Shown piece by piece: positions 44,797 through 53,015 of a DNA stretch of 64,000 bases. Numbering within the stretch: the stretch's first letter is position 1; every line of letters starts with the position of its first letter. The translations under genes were made by a program, and so were the position numbers. The stretch is from NCBI RefSeq assembly GCF_014651135.1, contig NZ_BMWH01000014.1, positions 112,241 to 176,240 on the forward strand, read 5' to 3'. The notes under the pieces were generated by a model that was not told the DNA's origin, ran no database searches, and was given only the letters and a program-made list of their open reading frames with translations. This DNA comes from Streptomyces echinoruber (GTDB lineage: Bacteria; Actinomycetota; Actinomycetes; Streptomycetales; Streptomycetaceae).

Positions 44797-46540
44797 CCTG
44801 CTCTCCCCGCTCTTCCTGCTCTTCCTGCTCTTCCTGCTCCGCCTCGATCCTGCGGTCGGCCTCGTCGGTGTAGCGCCTGACCAGCTCCCGGGCGGCCACC
44901 AGGTCGACCGGTACGGTGTGCAGCGCGCGCAGCGCCGGGGCGTACCGTTCGGCCAGCCGCCGGTCCTCCTCGCCGAAGAACCGCGCGGCCCGCACCCGGT
45001 GCAACTCCAGGACGGCGCACAGGTCCTCGTGGTCGGCGACCAGCCGCCGCACCGCCCGCTCGTAGCCGGCGGCCTCGGCGCGGGCCGCGGCGGCGGCCCT
45101 CAGGACGGCGGCGAGCTCGGGGTTCGGCTCGGTGGCGCGCGCCACCGCCAGCCGCACCCGCAGCCGGGGCGCGACGCGCGGCGGCAGCCGCGGCGCGGCG
45201 AAGAACCTCCGCCCGTGCTCCTCCTCCAGCCGCGCCGCCGCGTCCTCCGCTGCGGCCAGCCGCCCGACCGCCGCCTGCGCCTCGGCCGCGCCCACCCCGC
45301 CGACGACGGCCCCGGCGACGGCCAGCGGTTCGGGATCCAGCGCCACGTCGTGCGGCAGGCCGTCCGGCGGCCGGTCCTCGAAGCCCAGCACCAGCCGCAT
45401 CCCGCGCGAGCGGGCCCGCGCGGCCAGCGGCGCCAGCAGGTTGCGCACCAGGGCCGGCGCGTCCCGGGCCCGGTCCACGCTGCCCACCACCAGGCAGGCG
45501 GGCGGCGTACGGCGCAGCAACTGCTCCACGACCGTGCGATCGTCGCCGCCGGGCAGCCCGAACCGCTGCACCAGATAGCCGCGCACGTCGTCGACGGACC
45601 GCCCGCGCGCGCTGCAGGCCGCGTCGATGGAGCCCAGGGCGAGGACCGTGCCGCGGGGCGCCCCGGTGAGCTCGGCGTCCGAGACGGTGGCCCGTGCCGC
45701 CGGGTCCGCCGTGCGCACCAGCCGTACGAGCCAGGAGTCGCCCGCCGTGACGGAGCCGCCGGTGCCGACCACGGCGGTGCCCGACCAGCCGCTGTCCAGC
45801 AGCCGGGCGAGCTCCCGGGTCAGCGCCAGCCGCAGCGGGTCGCCCAGCACGTCGCCGGGCGGCGCGCCGTCGGCCGGACCGAGCCGGTCGGCGGGGGCGC
45901 CGCCGGTGAACCCGGCGATCTGCGGCAGGTACGTCAGTACCGTCTCGGTCGGCAGCATCCAGGCCGCCCGCGCGTCGCCGTTGACGTAATTCGCGACGAC
46001 GATGCCGATGACGCGCCCGTCGAACTCGCCGCCCAGCGCCATCACTCCGGCGCCCGAGTAGCCGCGCTCGATCCACGGGTCGCCCGCGCGCACCTGCTTC
46101 AGCTGTCCCCACTCGCCCTCCCGGCCGGCCGGGCCCGCCAGTTCGGCGTCGGCGGCGACGCCGTAGGGCTCGGCCTGCGGGAAGCCGTAGACCCGCACCC
46201 GGCCGCCGGAGACGGGCGCCTTCCACAGCGTGGTGCGGATGCCGCAGCCGGCCGGCTCGTCGAGCCGGAGCAGCGCCACGTCGCCGCGCCGGGTGCCGTC
46301 GCGGTGCACCCACGAGCCCGGCACCACCCGCGCGGTGCGCGTCCACTCCGGGCGGCAGGCCACGCTGCTGATCCGCAGGCGGGGGGTGCTTCCGCCGGGT
46401 TCCGCACCGGCGAGGCGGACGACGTGCGCGCAGGTGAGCACCCGCCGGTCGTCGAGCAGCACCCCGGCGCCGCACGGAGTGCCCCCGTCGTCGTCGACCC
46501 TCACCCGCCACGGATGCTCGCGGTGGTGATGCAGCGTCAT
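44789..46540 (-). CDS. Trypsin-like protease with degenerate STAND-type NTPase region
   Basis: A 583-residue protein. The trypsin-like domain covers about 1-205 with His39 in LTCAHVV, Asp87 in RGDVALLRL and Ser162 in RGYSGAGV, so the catalytic triad is complete. Residues about 230-400 look like a P-loop ATPase core (GTAVVGTGGSVTAGDSWLVR, later PPACLVVGSVDRA), but the Walker A GK(S/T) is missing. A helical coiled region and a run of EQEEQEEQEE close the protein. No signal peptide is seen, so it should be cytoplasmic. It is the first gene of the six-gene cluster. ATG at 46540 is used; six further codons from a TTG are possible. Confidence 0.88.
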   Translation of the reverse strand: MTLHHHREHPWRVRVDDDGGTPCGAGVLLDDRRVLTCAHVVRLAGAEPGGSTPRLRISSVACRPEWTRTARVVPGSWVHRDGTRRGDVALLRLDEPAGCGIRTTLWKAPVSGGRVRVYGFPQAEPYGVAADAELAGPAGREGEWGQLKQVRAGDPWIERGYSGAGVMALGGEFDGRVIGIVVANYVNGDARAAWMLPTETVLTYLPQIAGFTGGAPADRLGPADGAPPGDVLGDPLRLALTRELARLLDSGWSGTAVVGTGGSVTAGDSWLVRLVRTADPAARATVSDAELTGAPRGTVLALGSIDAACSARGRSVDDVRGYLVQRFGLPGGDDRTVVEQLLRRTPPACLVVGSVDRARDAPALVRNLLAPLAARARSRGMRLVLGFEDRPPDGLPHDVALDPEPLAVAGAVVGGVGAAEAQAAVGRLAAAEDAAARLEEEHGRRFFAAPRLPPRVAPRLRVRLAVARATEPNPELAAVLRAAAAARAEAAGYERAVRRLVADHEDLCAVLELHRVRAARFFGEEDRRLAERYAPALRALHTVPVDLVAARELVRRYTDEADRRIEAEQEEQEEQEERGEQGG

Positions 46541-46628
46541 CTCTTCACGGTAGGCCAACGAGGGGGGAAAGCACCCGAGTTGTCGATGAGGGAACCGGGG
46601 CTTCCCGTTGTGCCCGGCGGCGGCCGGT

Positions 46629-46867
46629 CACCGGGCGCGTCCCTGGGGCCGGCCGCTCGTCCCCGTCGACCGCGCCGGCGATCCCGCCAAGGCGGCGGCC
46701 CTCATCCGCGCCGCCCTGGAGGCGGACGAGACCCCGCTGCACCTGCCCCTCGGCGACGACCCCTCGGCGACGACGCCGTCACCGCCGTCCTGGACCACCT
46801 GGACCAGGTGCGGGCGGACATCACCGCCTGGGAGGAGCGGACCCGGGCCACCGCCTTCTCCGCCTGA
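46629..46867 (+). pseudogene. Remnant of a short-chain dehydrogenase C-terminus, frameshifted
   Basis: The plus strand encodes GDPAKAAALIRAALEADE, then TPLHLPLGDD, in one frame and then AVTAVLDHLDQVRADITAWE to a stop in another. Together they form a typical C-terminus of an NAD(P)-dependent short-chain dehydrogenase. The frame change falls on a perfect 14-bp tandem duplication, CCCCTCGGCGACGA at 46746-46759 and 46760-46773. The N-terminal four fifths of the gene is absent. Confidence 0.8.
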
Positions 46868-46870
46868 TGG

Positions 46871-46978
46871 ATTGACGGACCGATGGTGACGGGCTGACGG
46901 TGACGGATTGACGGACCGATGGTGACGGACTGACGGTGACGGGCTGACGGACCGACGGTGACGGACTGACGGACCGGC
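46871..46978. repeat. 36-bp tandem repeat
   Basis: Three 36-bp units built from alternating GACGGACCGA and GGTGACGG blocks directly follow the dehydrogenase remnant. From here to the GntR gene at 47190 there is no gene; the last 100 bp are A/T-richer and probably carry the gntR promoter. Confidence 0.85.
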
Positions 46979-47189
46979 GGACGGGCGGACTGCCGGGCCG
47001 GCGGTCCGCCGACCGCGTTCACATCGGGCCGGTGCGGGTGTGATCGGCCGTATAACGGGGAGAACCGCCTGGGTAAAGGGCACCCCCGGGGCAAGTCATC
47101 ACATCGGGTGATTCTCTGGCCTTTGCTTGCTTTGCGCAACCCACGGTTGCCAGGCTGTTGCTGTCTGTACAACCTGATGGGAGTGGCCA

Positions 47190-47942
47190 GTGACCTTCGG
47201 TGAGCAGCCGGCGTATCTGCGTGTCGCGGGTGATCTCCGGAAGAAGATCGTCGACGGCCTGCTGCCACCGCACGCCCGGCTCCCCTCGCAGGCGCGCATC
47301 CGCGAGGAGTACGGCGTCTCCGACACCGTCGCCCTGGAGGCGCGCAAGGTGCTGATGGCGGAGGGGCTGGTCGAGGGGCGCTCCGGATCGGGCACGTACG
47401 TGCGCGAGCGCCCGGTGCCGCGCCGCATCTCGCGCTCCGGCTACCGGCCGGCCGGCGGGGCCACCCCGTTCCGGCAGGAGCAGTCCGACACCGGGGTCCA
47501 CGGCACCTGGGAGGCCCGCAGCGAGCAGGCGGAGGCGAGCCCGGCCATCGCCCAGCGGCTCGGGATCGAACCGGGCGACCGCGTGATGTGCACTCGGTAC
47601 CTGTTCCGGGAGTCCGGCGAGGCCATGATGCTCTCCACCTCCTGGGAGCCCCTCGCCGTCACCGGCCGCACCCCCGTCATGCTCCCCGAGGAGGGCCCCC
47701 TCGGCGGCGCGGGCGTGGTGGAGCGGATGCGCGCCATCGACGTCATCGTGGACAACGTCACCGAGGAGGTGGGCGCCCGCCCCGGCCTGGCCGACGAGCT
47801 CCAGGTGCTCGGCGGCGTACCCGGACACGTCGTCCTCGTCGTCCAGCGCACCTTCTACGCCTCCGGGCGCGCCGTCGAGACCGCCGACGTCGTCATCCCG
47901 GCCGACCGGTATCGCGTCGCCTACCACCTCCCGGTGAAGTAG
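47190..47942 (+). CDS. GntR-family regulator, HutC subfamily
   Basis: A 250-residue regulator. The N-terminal winged helix, YLRVAGDLRKKIVDGLLPPH, then LPSQARIREEYGVSDTVALEARKVL, ends at about 75. The C-terminal UTRA effector domain runs from about 105 to 245 (YLFRESGEAMMLSTSWEPL, AVETADVVIPADRYRVAYHL). Genes nearby do not reveal its target. GTG at 47190 is used. Confidence 0.9.
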   Translation: MTFGEQPAYLRVAGDLRKKIVDGLLPPHARLPSQARIREEYGVSDTVALEARKVLMAEGLVEGRSGSGTYVRERPVPRRISRSGYRPAGGATPFRQEQSDTGVHGTWEARSEQAEASPAIAQRLGIEPGDRVMCTRYLFRESGEAMMLSTSWEPLAVTGRTPVMLPEEGPLGGAGVVERMRAIDVIVDNVTEEVGARPGLADELQVLGGVPGHVVLVVQRTFYASGRAVETADVVIPADRYRVAYHLPVK

Positions 47943-48314
47943 CTCACACCGGCCCGGCCCGCGGGGGCGTGTCCGCCGGGGCGGACGTGTTCGCGGTCGT
48001 GCGCCCCCGGCCCGCCCGGGCGCTCGATTCCGGCCGTTTTCCCAGGTCGGTCGCTTGCGCCCGAAACACCTCCCGGTGCTTCTGACCGGATGCGTCCGTG
48101 TACGCGAGCGGCGCGTGCGACGGCGTACGCCGCCCGCTCTCTGGCCGGTTGCGTACCTCTTCGTGAAAAGCCGTGTTCGCAGCGTGAAGGTAGGGCGTAC
48201 GCTCGGGCATATGCGGATTGCGGTTTCCTTAGCGGGTGGGGCGACGGGCGCTCCCCTGGCTCGGACGTGCAGAGCCCGGGGGAGGAAGCCCGGGGCGAGA
48301 AGCGGAGGGGCGCG
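47943..48314. other. Intergenic region before SPOR gene
   Basis: No gene is recognised in these 372 bp. GTCCGCC/GGCGGAC (47971-47986) is a small hairpin that may end gntR transcription. The region at about 48150-48210 is less G+C-rich and probably carries the promoter of the next gene. Confidence 0.45.
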
Positions 48315-48494
48315 ATGAACGACAGCACGGTCACTCTTCCCTGGCTCGTCATACGGCAGGACGACAACGGCAATCGCTACCGCGTGGGCCGGTACGCCAC
48401 CCGCGCCGAGGCCCAGAAGATCGCCGACAGCCTCGACCACCGCGGTCACCAGCGGCTCTACTGGGTCGAACGCATCGGCCAGGGCGACGACTGA
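48315..48494 (+). CDS. SPOR domain-like small protein
   Basis: A 59-residue protein, LPWLVIRQDDNGNRYRVGRY, then ATRAEAQKIADSLDHRGHQR, resembling a single SPOR repeat. Streptomyces encode a well conserved small protein of this kind. SPOR domains bind denuded peptidoglycan glycans, but no signal peptide or membrane anchor is present, so the role is unclear. GGAGGGG stands 5 nt before the ATG at 48315. Confidence 0.85.
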   Translation: MNDSTVTLPWLVIRQDDNGNRYRVGRYATRAEAQKIADSLDHRGHQRLYWVERIGQGDD

Positions 48495-48583
48495 CGACGG
48501 CCGGGCCGCCGGCCCCGGCCTTCCGGGGCCTTCGGGACCTTCCGGTGCGCACGTCCGCGCCGTGCTCCCGTAGGCTCCCGCGC

Positions 48584-49138
48584 ATGACGGAGCGGACGGT
48601 GGTCGTGGGTGCCGCCCTGATCGACGACGGGCGGCTGCTGGCCGCGCGGCGCAGCGCGCCGGCGGAGCTGGCCGGGCGGTGGGAGCTGCCCGGCGGCAAG
48701 GTGGAGCCCGGGGAGGCGTCCGAGGCGGCGCTGGTGCGCGAACTGCGCGAGGAACTCGGCGTCGACGCCGAGGCCGTCGCCCGCGTCCCCGGCGCCTGGC
48801 CCCTGCGGCCGCCCTACGTGCTGCACGTGTGGACCGCGCGCCTGCGCCCCGGCTCCGCCGCCCCCGCACCCCTCCAGGACCACGACGCGCTGCGCTGGCT
48901 CGCCCCCGAGGAGATCTGGCACGTCGACTGGCTCGACCAGGACGTCCCCGCCGTGCGCGAGGTGCTCCTCGGGCTGCGGGAGGACGCGGACGCGCGGGCC
49001 GGCGCGGAGGCGGCTGCGGGCACGAAGGCGGCTGCGGGCGTGGAGGCGAGTGCGAGTGCGGACCCGAGCGCGGACTCGCGCGCGGCGGCGGAGACCGGCG
49101 CGGAGTGCGACGGCGGGGACCGGCGCCGAGGCGGGTGA
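48584..49138 (+). CDS. Nudix hydrolase (MutT-like)
   Basis: A 184-residue protein with a complete Nudix box: GKVEPGE, then REL and REELG at the right spacing (about 40-62). VVVGAALIDDGRLLAARRS at the N-terminus resembles MutT-type enzymes that clear oxidised nucleoside triphosphates. The last 45 residues are a low-complexity Ala/Glu/Ser tail absent from ordinary MutT. ATG at 48584. Confidence 0.92.
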   Translation: MTERTVVVGAALIDDGRLLAARRSAPAELAGRWELPGGKVEPGEASEAALVRELREELGVDAEAVARVPGAWPLRPPYVLHVWTARLRPGSAAPAPLQDHDALRWLAPEEIWHVDWLDQDVPAVREVLLGLREDADARAGAEAAAGTKAAAGVEASASADPSADSRAAAETGAECDGGDRRRGG

Positions 49139-49330
49139 GGGACGGCACGCCCGCGCGGCGCGCCGTACGCCCCGCGCCGTACGTGCCGCGGCGCACCCTC
49201 CGGGAGGGTGCCGGACGGGCCGTACGGCCGTACGCCGTGGGCGCCGCGGCGCACCTTCCAAAAGTTCCGAAACGGTGTCGGATGCCGCAGAACGGTACCG
49301 CACGCCGAATGTCGGGTATGTGCCCATTAG

Positions 49331-49346
49331 GTCCATGAAAATGGAC
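49331..49346. promoter_or_regulatory. Perfect hairpin before the ATPase gene
   Basis: GTCCAT-GAAA-ATGGAC is a perfect inverted repeat ending 28 bp before the chosen start. With a GNRA-type loop (GAAA) it may fold stably in the mRNA, or serve as an operator. Confidence 0.45.
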
Positions 49347-49374
49347 ATGGGTGGCTGCCTGGGAAGTGATCGGC

Positions 49375-49773
49375 GTGAGCGACACCGGAGACGGCTGCGC
49401 CGAGTGGACCTTTCCCGCGGAGCCGAGCGCCGTGCGCGCCGCCCGCTCCGCCGTGCGCGGCCAACTGCGCGACTGGCGTCTCGACGGGCTGGGCGATCTG
49501 ACGGCCCTGCTGGTCAGTGAGCTGGTGACCAACTCCCTGCGGTATGCCGCGGGTCCCATCGGCGTCCGGCTGGTACGCCCCGACGGGCGGCGCGACGCGC
49601 TGCTCGTGGAGGTCTCCGACGCGCTGCCCGACCCGCCCCACGAGCGCGTGGCCGGGGACGACGAGGAGAGCGGGCGCGGCCTGCGGCTGGTGGCCGGTTC
49701 CTCGCGCCGCTGGGGGAGCCGGCCGGGGAACACGGGCAAGACGGTGTGGTTCGAACTCGCGGTGCCCGCGTGA
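49375..49773 (+). CDS. ATP-binding protein, RsbW-like anti-sigma kinase type
   Basis: A small protein of 132 residues consisting of one HATPase_c domain: WTFPAEPSAVRAARSAVRGQ, N-box ALLVSELVTNSLRYA, later GRGLRLVAGSSRRWG and GKTVWFEL. Streptomyces has many such lone ATPases that could inhibit sigma factors or antagonists. GTG at 49375 with GGGAAG before it is preferred; a GTG at 49351 would add eight residues. A large SpoIIE-type phosphatase lies next downstream and may work on the same pathway. Confidence 0.85.
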   Translation: MSDTGDGCAEWTFPAEPSAVRAARSAVRGQLRDWRLDGLGDLTALLVSELVTNSLRYAAGPIGVRLVRPDGRRDALLVEVSDALPDPPHERVAGDDEESGRGLRLVAGSSRRWGSRPGNTGKTVWFELAVPA

Positions 49774-49992
49774 GCCCGTGCGCGTTCGCTCCCGGCGGTG
49801 GTTCGATGGGGGGCCGTCTGGTTAGAAGACTGGTTGTGTCGTCGCAGGCAGGTCCGAAAAGCAGCCGAAAAGCATCGGGACTGTCCTGTGATCGTGAACA
49901 CCGTGTTGCGCGGCGCCGTAGTGCTGGATACTGCGGGTCAGCCGCCCCCGGTGACCGGTGCCGGACGCGGTGAGCTGGAGGGGACGGTTCGC

Positions 49993-52956
49993 GTGAGCGA
50001 GATACCAGCGAAGGCCAAGGAGTCCGAAGGCCCGTCGGACGGCGCGCAGCACCACGCGGGCGCGTCGGCGAGGCGGGGGCAGGCGCAGCCTCGGGCGGCG
50101 CGCGGCCCCCGGGAGGCGGCGGGCGGTGCCCCGGAGAGAACGTCCCGTCAGGCACCGCACGCGGAAGGACCGCACGCGGAAGGACCGTCCGCGGAAGGAC
50201 TGTCCGCGGCGCAGGACCGCGCGGCCGACGACCCCGAACCCGGCGATCCCCAGCCCGGCGATCCCCAGCCCGGCGATCCCCAGCCCGGCGATCCCCAGCC
50301 CGGCGATCCCGAGCCCGGTGCCCCCGAGGCCGTCGGACTCCGGCCCGCCGGTCACGGCGGCACCCCGCCCGGCCCGGGCGCACCCGCCGGGGACGCGATG
50401 TGGCAGAGCAGCCCGCCCGGCTCCATCTACGACTACATCAAGGTCGCGTCCTTCTCCATCGGCCCCGACGGCCTCGTCGACCAGTGGAGCCTGCGCGCCG
50501 AGCAGCTCTTCGGCATCTCCGCCGAGCGCGCCGTCGGCATGGACCCCGTCGACGCGTTCATCGACCCCGACCTGCGCCCGCAGGGCCACCGCAAGATGGC
50601 CGAGATCCTCGACGGGCGGGAGTGGACCGGCGTGGTCCCCTTCCGGATGCCCGACACGCCCGACGGGCGGCGCGGCGAGGAGGGACTCGCCGAGATCTAC
50701 GTAATGCCGACGCGCACCGCGGAGGGCGCCAACGCCGCGCTGTGCATCGTCGTCGACGTGCGCACCCTGCGCAGCATCGAGACCGACCTCGCCGCCTCGC
50801 AGGCGATATTCGGTCAATCCCCGTTCGGCTTCCTGCTCATCGACACCGAGCTCAAGGTGCGCCGCGCCAACGAGCGGTTTGCCTCCATCTTCGGCGGCAC
50901 CCCCGACGACCACCGCGGCCGCGGGGTGCACGACTACCTGCCCCGGCCGGAGGCGGAGCGGGTCGCGGCGACCCTGCGGCGGGTTCTGCAGACCGGCGAG
51001 TCCATCACGGACATGCACGTCACCGGCTACGTGCCCGGCTCGGACGAGCGGCGCCACTGGTCGGTCAACCTCTACCGGGTGCACAGCGGTTCCGGCCGCC
51101 CCATCGGCATCGCCTGGCTCGGCATCGACATCACCTCCCGCCGCGCCGCCGCCCGCGAGGCCGCCGCCGCCCGGCGCAATCTCGCCCTCCTCAACGAGGC
51201 CGGCGCCCGCATCGGCAACTCCCTCGACCTGGAGACCACCGCCCGGGAACTCCTCGACGTGGTCGTCCCCGGCTTCTGCGACCTGGCCACCGTCGACCTC
51301 TACCAGGGGCTGCTGGCCGGCGACGAGACCCCGCACGGCCTCGCCGACGGCAGCGCCGCGCTGCGCCGCGTCGCCTTCGCCAGCGCCGTCTCCGGGGCGC
51401 CGTTCGCCGCCTCCGGCGAGCCCGTCGAGGTGGGCGTCGTGCACCACTTCCCGTTCAACTCGCCCTGCGCGGACGCCCTGCGCACCGCCCGCCCGCAGCA
51501 CGTCCCCGGCCAGGAGGGCGGCCTGGTGCAGTCCACGCTGGCCGTGCCGATGGTCGCCCACGACACCGTCGTGGGACTCGCCCAGTTCGCCCGCACCAAG
51601 GGCAGCGAGCCGTTCGGCGAACGCGACCGCGACCTCGCCGTGGAGCTGGCCGCCCGTGCCGCCGTCTGCATCGACAACGCCCGCCTGTACCGGCGCGAGC
51701 ACGAACGCGCGCTGATCCTGCAGCGGTCCCTCCTCCCGCCCGGCGACCCCGTCGCCTCCGGCCTGGACATCGCCTGCCGCTACCTGCCCGGCAACGCCTC
51801 CACCGGCCGGCCCAGCGAGGTCGGCGGCGACTGGTTCGACGTCATCGAACTCCCCGGCCACCGCACGGCGCTGGTCGTCGGCGACGTCATGGGCCGCGGC
51901 CTGCGCGCCGCCGTCGCGATGGGCGAACTGCGCACCGCCGTACGCACCCTGGCCCAGCTCGACCTCGAACCGGCCGAGGTGCTCTCCCAGTTGGACGAGA
52001 TCGCCCGCGGCCTGGGTGCCCCCGGCGGCGTCCAGCAGGCCACCCGCGCCGCCCGGCGCCCCCGCGAGGCCGACCTGTCCGAGGTGTACCTGGCGACCTG
52101 CGTGTACGCCGTGTACGACTCCGTCACCCGCCGGTGCACCTTCGCCAACGCCGGCCACCTGCCCCCGGTGCTGGTCGAGCCCGGCGAGAGCGCCCTCATG
52201 CTCGACGTGCCGCCCGGCATGCCGCTCGGCGTCGGCGGGGAACCCTTCGAGGAGGTCGAGGTCGAACTCCCCGAGGGCTCCCTGCTCGCCCTCTACACCG
52301 ACGGCCTCGTCGAGTCCCGCGACCACCCCCTCGACGAGGGGCTGCAGGCCCTCGTCAGCGCCCTGTCCGCGCCGCCCCGCACGTCGCCCGGCCACCACCC
52401 CCCGGCGACGGAACTGCACGCCGACCCCTCCCAGTACCTCGAGGACGTCTGCGACCAGGTTCTCAACACCCTCGACACCCACCACGGCGAGGACGACATC
52501 GCGCTGCTGATGGCACGTGTCCAGGGGCTGCCCGCCGAGTCCGTCGGCGACTGGACGCTGCCGCGCGAGCCGCGCAGCGTGGGGCGGGCCCGCGAGTACG
52601 CCCGTGCGCAACTGCTCAGCTGGGACCTCGAACCCCTCGTCGACACCACGGAACTCCTCGTCAGCGAGCTCGTCACCAACGCGCTGCGGTACGGCGAGGG
52701 GGAGATCCGGCTGCGGCTGCTGCTCGACCGCACGCTGGTGTGCGAGGTGTGGGACTCCGGGCTCGTGCAGCCCCGGCGGCGCCGGGCCCGCGACACCGAC
52801 GAGGGCGGGCGGGGCCTGCAGCTCGTGGGGATGCTGTCCGCCGCGTGGGGGTCCCGGCGGACGCCTCGCGGCAAGACGGTGTGGTTCGAACTGCCGCTGC
52901 CCGGCGGGGAGGGCGGACTCACGGACCCGGCGGAGGCGCTGCTGAGCCTGTTCTGA
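49993..52956 (+). CDS. Multi-domain SpoIIE phosphatase with PAS, GAF and ATPase domains
   Basis: A signalling protein of about 987 residues. The disordered N-terminus holds five GDP(Q/E)P repeats (15-bp units near 50235-50315) and HAEGP repeats. Two PAS domains follow (IYDYIKVASFSIGPDGLVDQ and QSPFGFLLIDTELKVRRANE), then GAF (about 400-560), a PP2C SpoIIE domain (VGGDWFDVIELPGH, VVGDVMGRGL, YTDGLVESRD) and HATPase_c (ELLVSELVTNALRYG, GRGLQLVGMLSAAWG). It probably senses a signal and controls an anti-sigma/antagonist switch. GTG at 49993 is preferred to 49798, which would add poorly biased codons. Confidence 0.9.
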   Translation: MSEIPAKAKESEGPSDGAQHHAGASARRGQAQPRAARGPREAAGGAPERTSRQAPHAEGPHAEGPSAEGLSAAQDRAADDPEPGDPQPGDPQPGDPQPGDPQPGDPEPGAPEAVGLRPAGHGGTPPGPGAPAGDAMWQSSPPGSIYDYIKVASFSIGPDGLVDQWSLRAEQLFGISAERAVGMDPVDAFIDPDLRPQGHRKMAEILDGREWTGVVPFRMPDTPDGRRGEEGLAEIYVMPTRTAEGANAALCIVVDVRTLRSIETDLAASQAIFGQSPFGFLLIDTELKVRRANERFASIFGGTPDDHRGRGVHDYLPRPEAERVAATLRRVLQTGESITDMHVTGYVPGSDERRHWSVNLYRVHSGSGRPIGIAWLGIDITSRRAAAREAAAARRNLALLNEAGARIGNSLDLETTARELLDVVVPGFCDLATVDLYQGLLAGDETPHGLADGSAALRRVAFASAVSGAPFAASGEPVEVGVVHHFPFNSPCADALRTARPQHVPGQEGGLVQSTLAVPMVAHDTVVGLAQFARTKGSEPFGERDRDLAVELAARAAVCIDNARLYRREHERALILQRSLLPPGDPVASGLDIACRYLPGNASTGRPSEVGGDWFDVIELPGHRTALVVGDVMGRGLRAAVAMGELRTAVRTLAQLDLEPAEVLSQLDEIARGLGAPGGVQQATRAARRPREADLSEVYLATCVYAVYDSVTRRCTFANAGHLPPVLVEPGESALMLDVPPGMPLGVGGEPFEEVEVELPEGSLLALYTDGLVESRDHPLDEGLQALVSALSAPPRTSPGHHPPATELHADPSQYLEDVCDQVLNTLDTHHGEDDIALLMARVQGLPAESVGDWTLPREPRSVGRAREYARAQLLSWDLEPLVDTTELLVSELVTNALRYGEGEIRLRLLLDRTLVCEVWDSGLVQPRRRRARDTDEGGRGLQLVGMLSAAWGSRRTPRGKTVWFELPLPGGEGGLTDPAEALLSLF

Positions 52957-53015
52957 CCGGCTTCGGTCCCGCGGTACGACCGGCCCCGTCTCTACGCGTC
53001 CCTGCGGCTCCGCCC

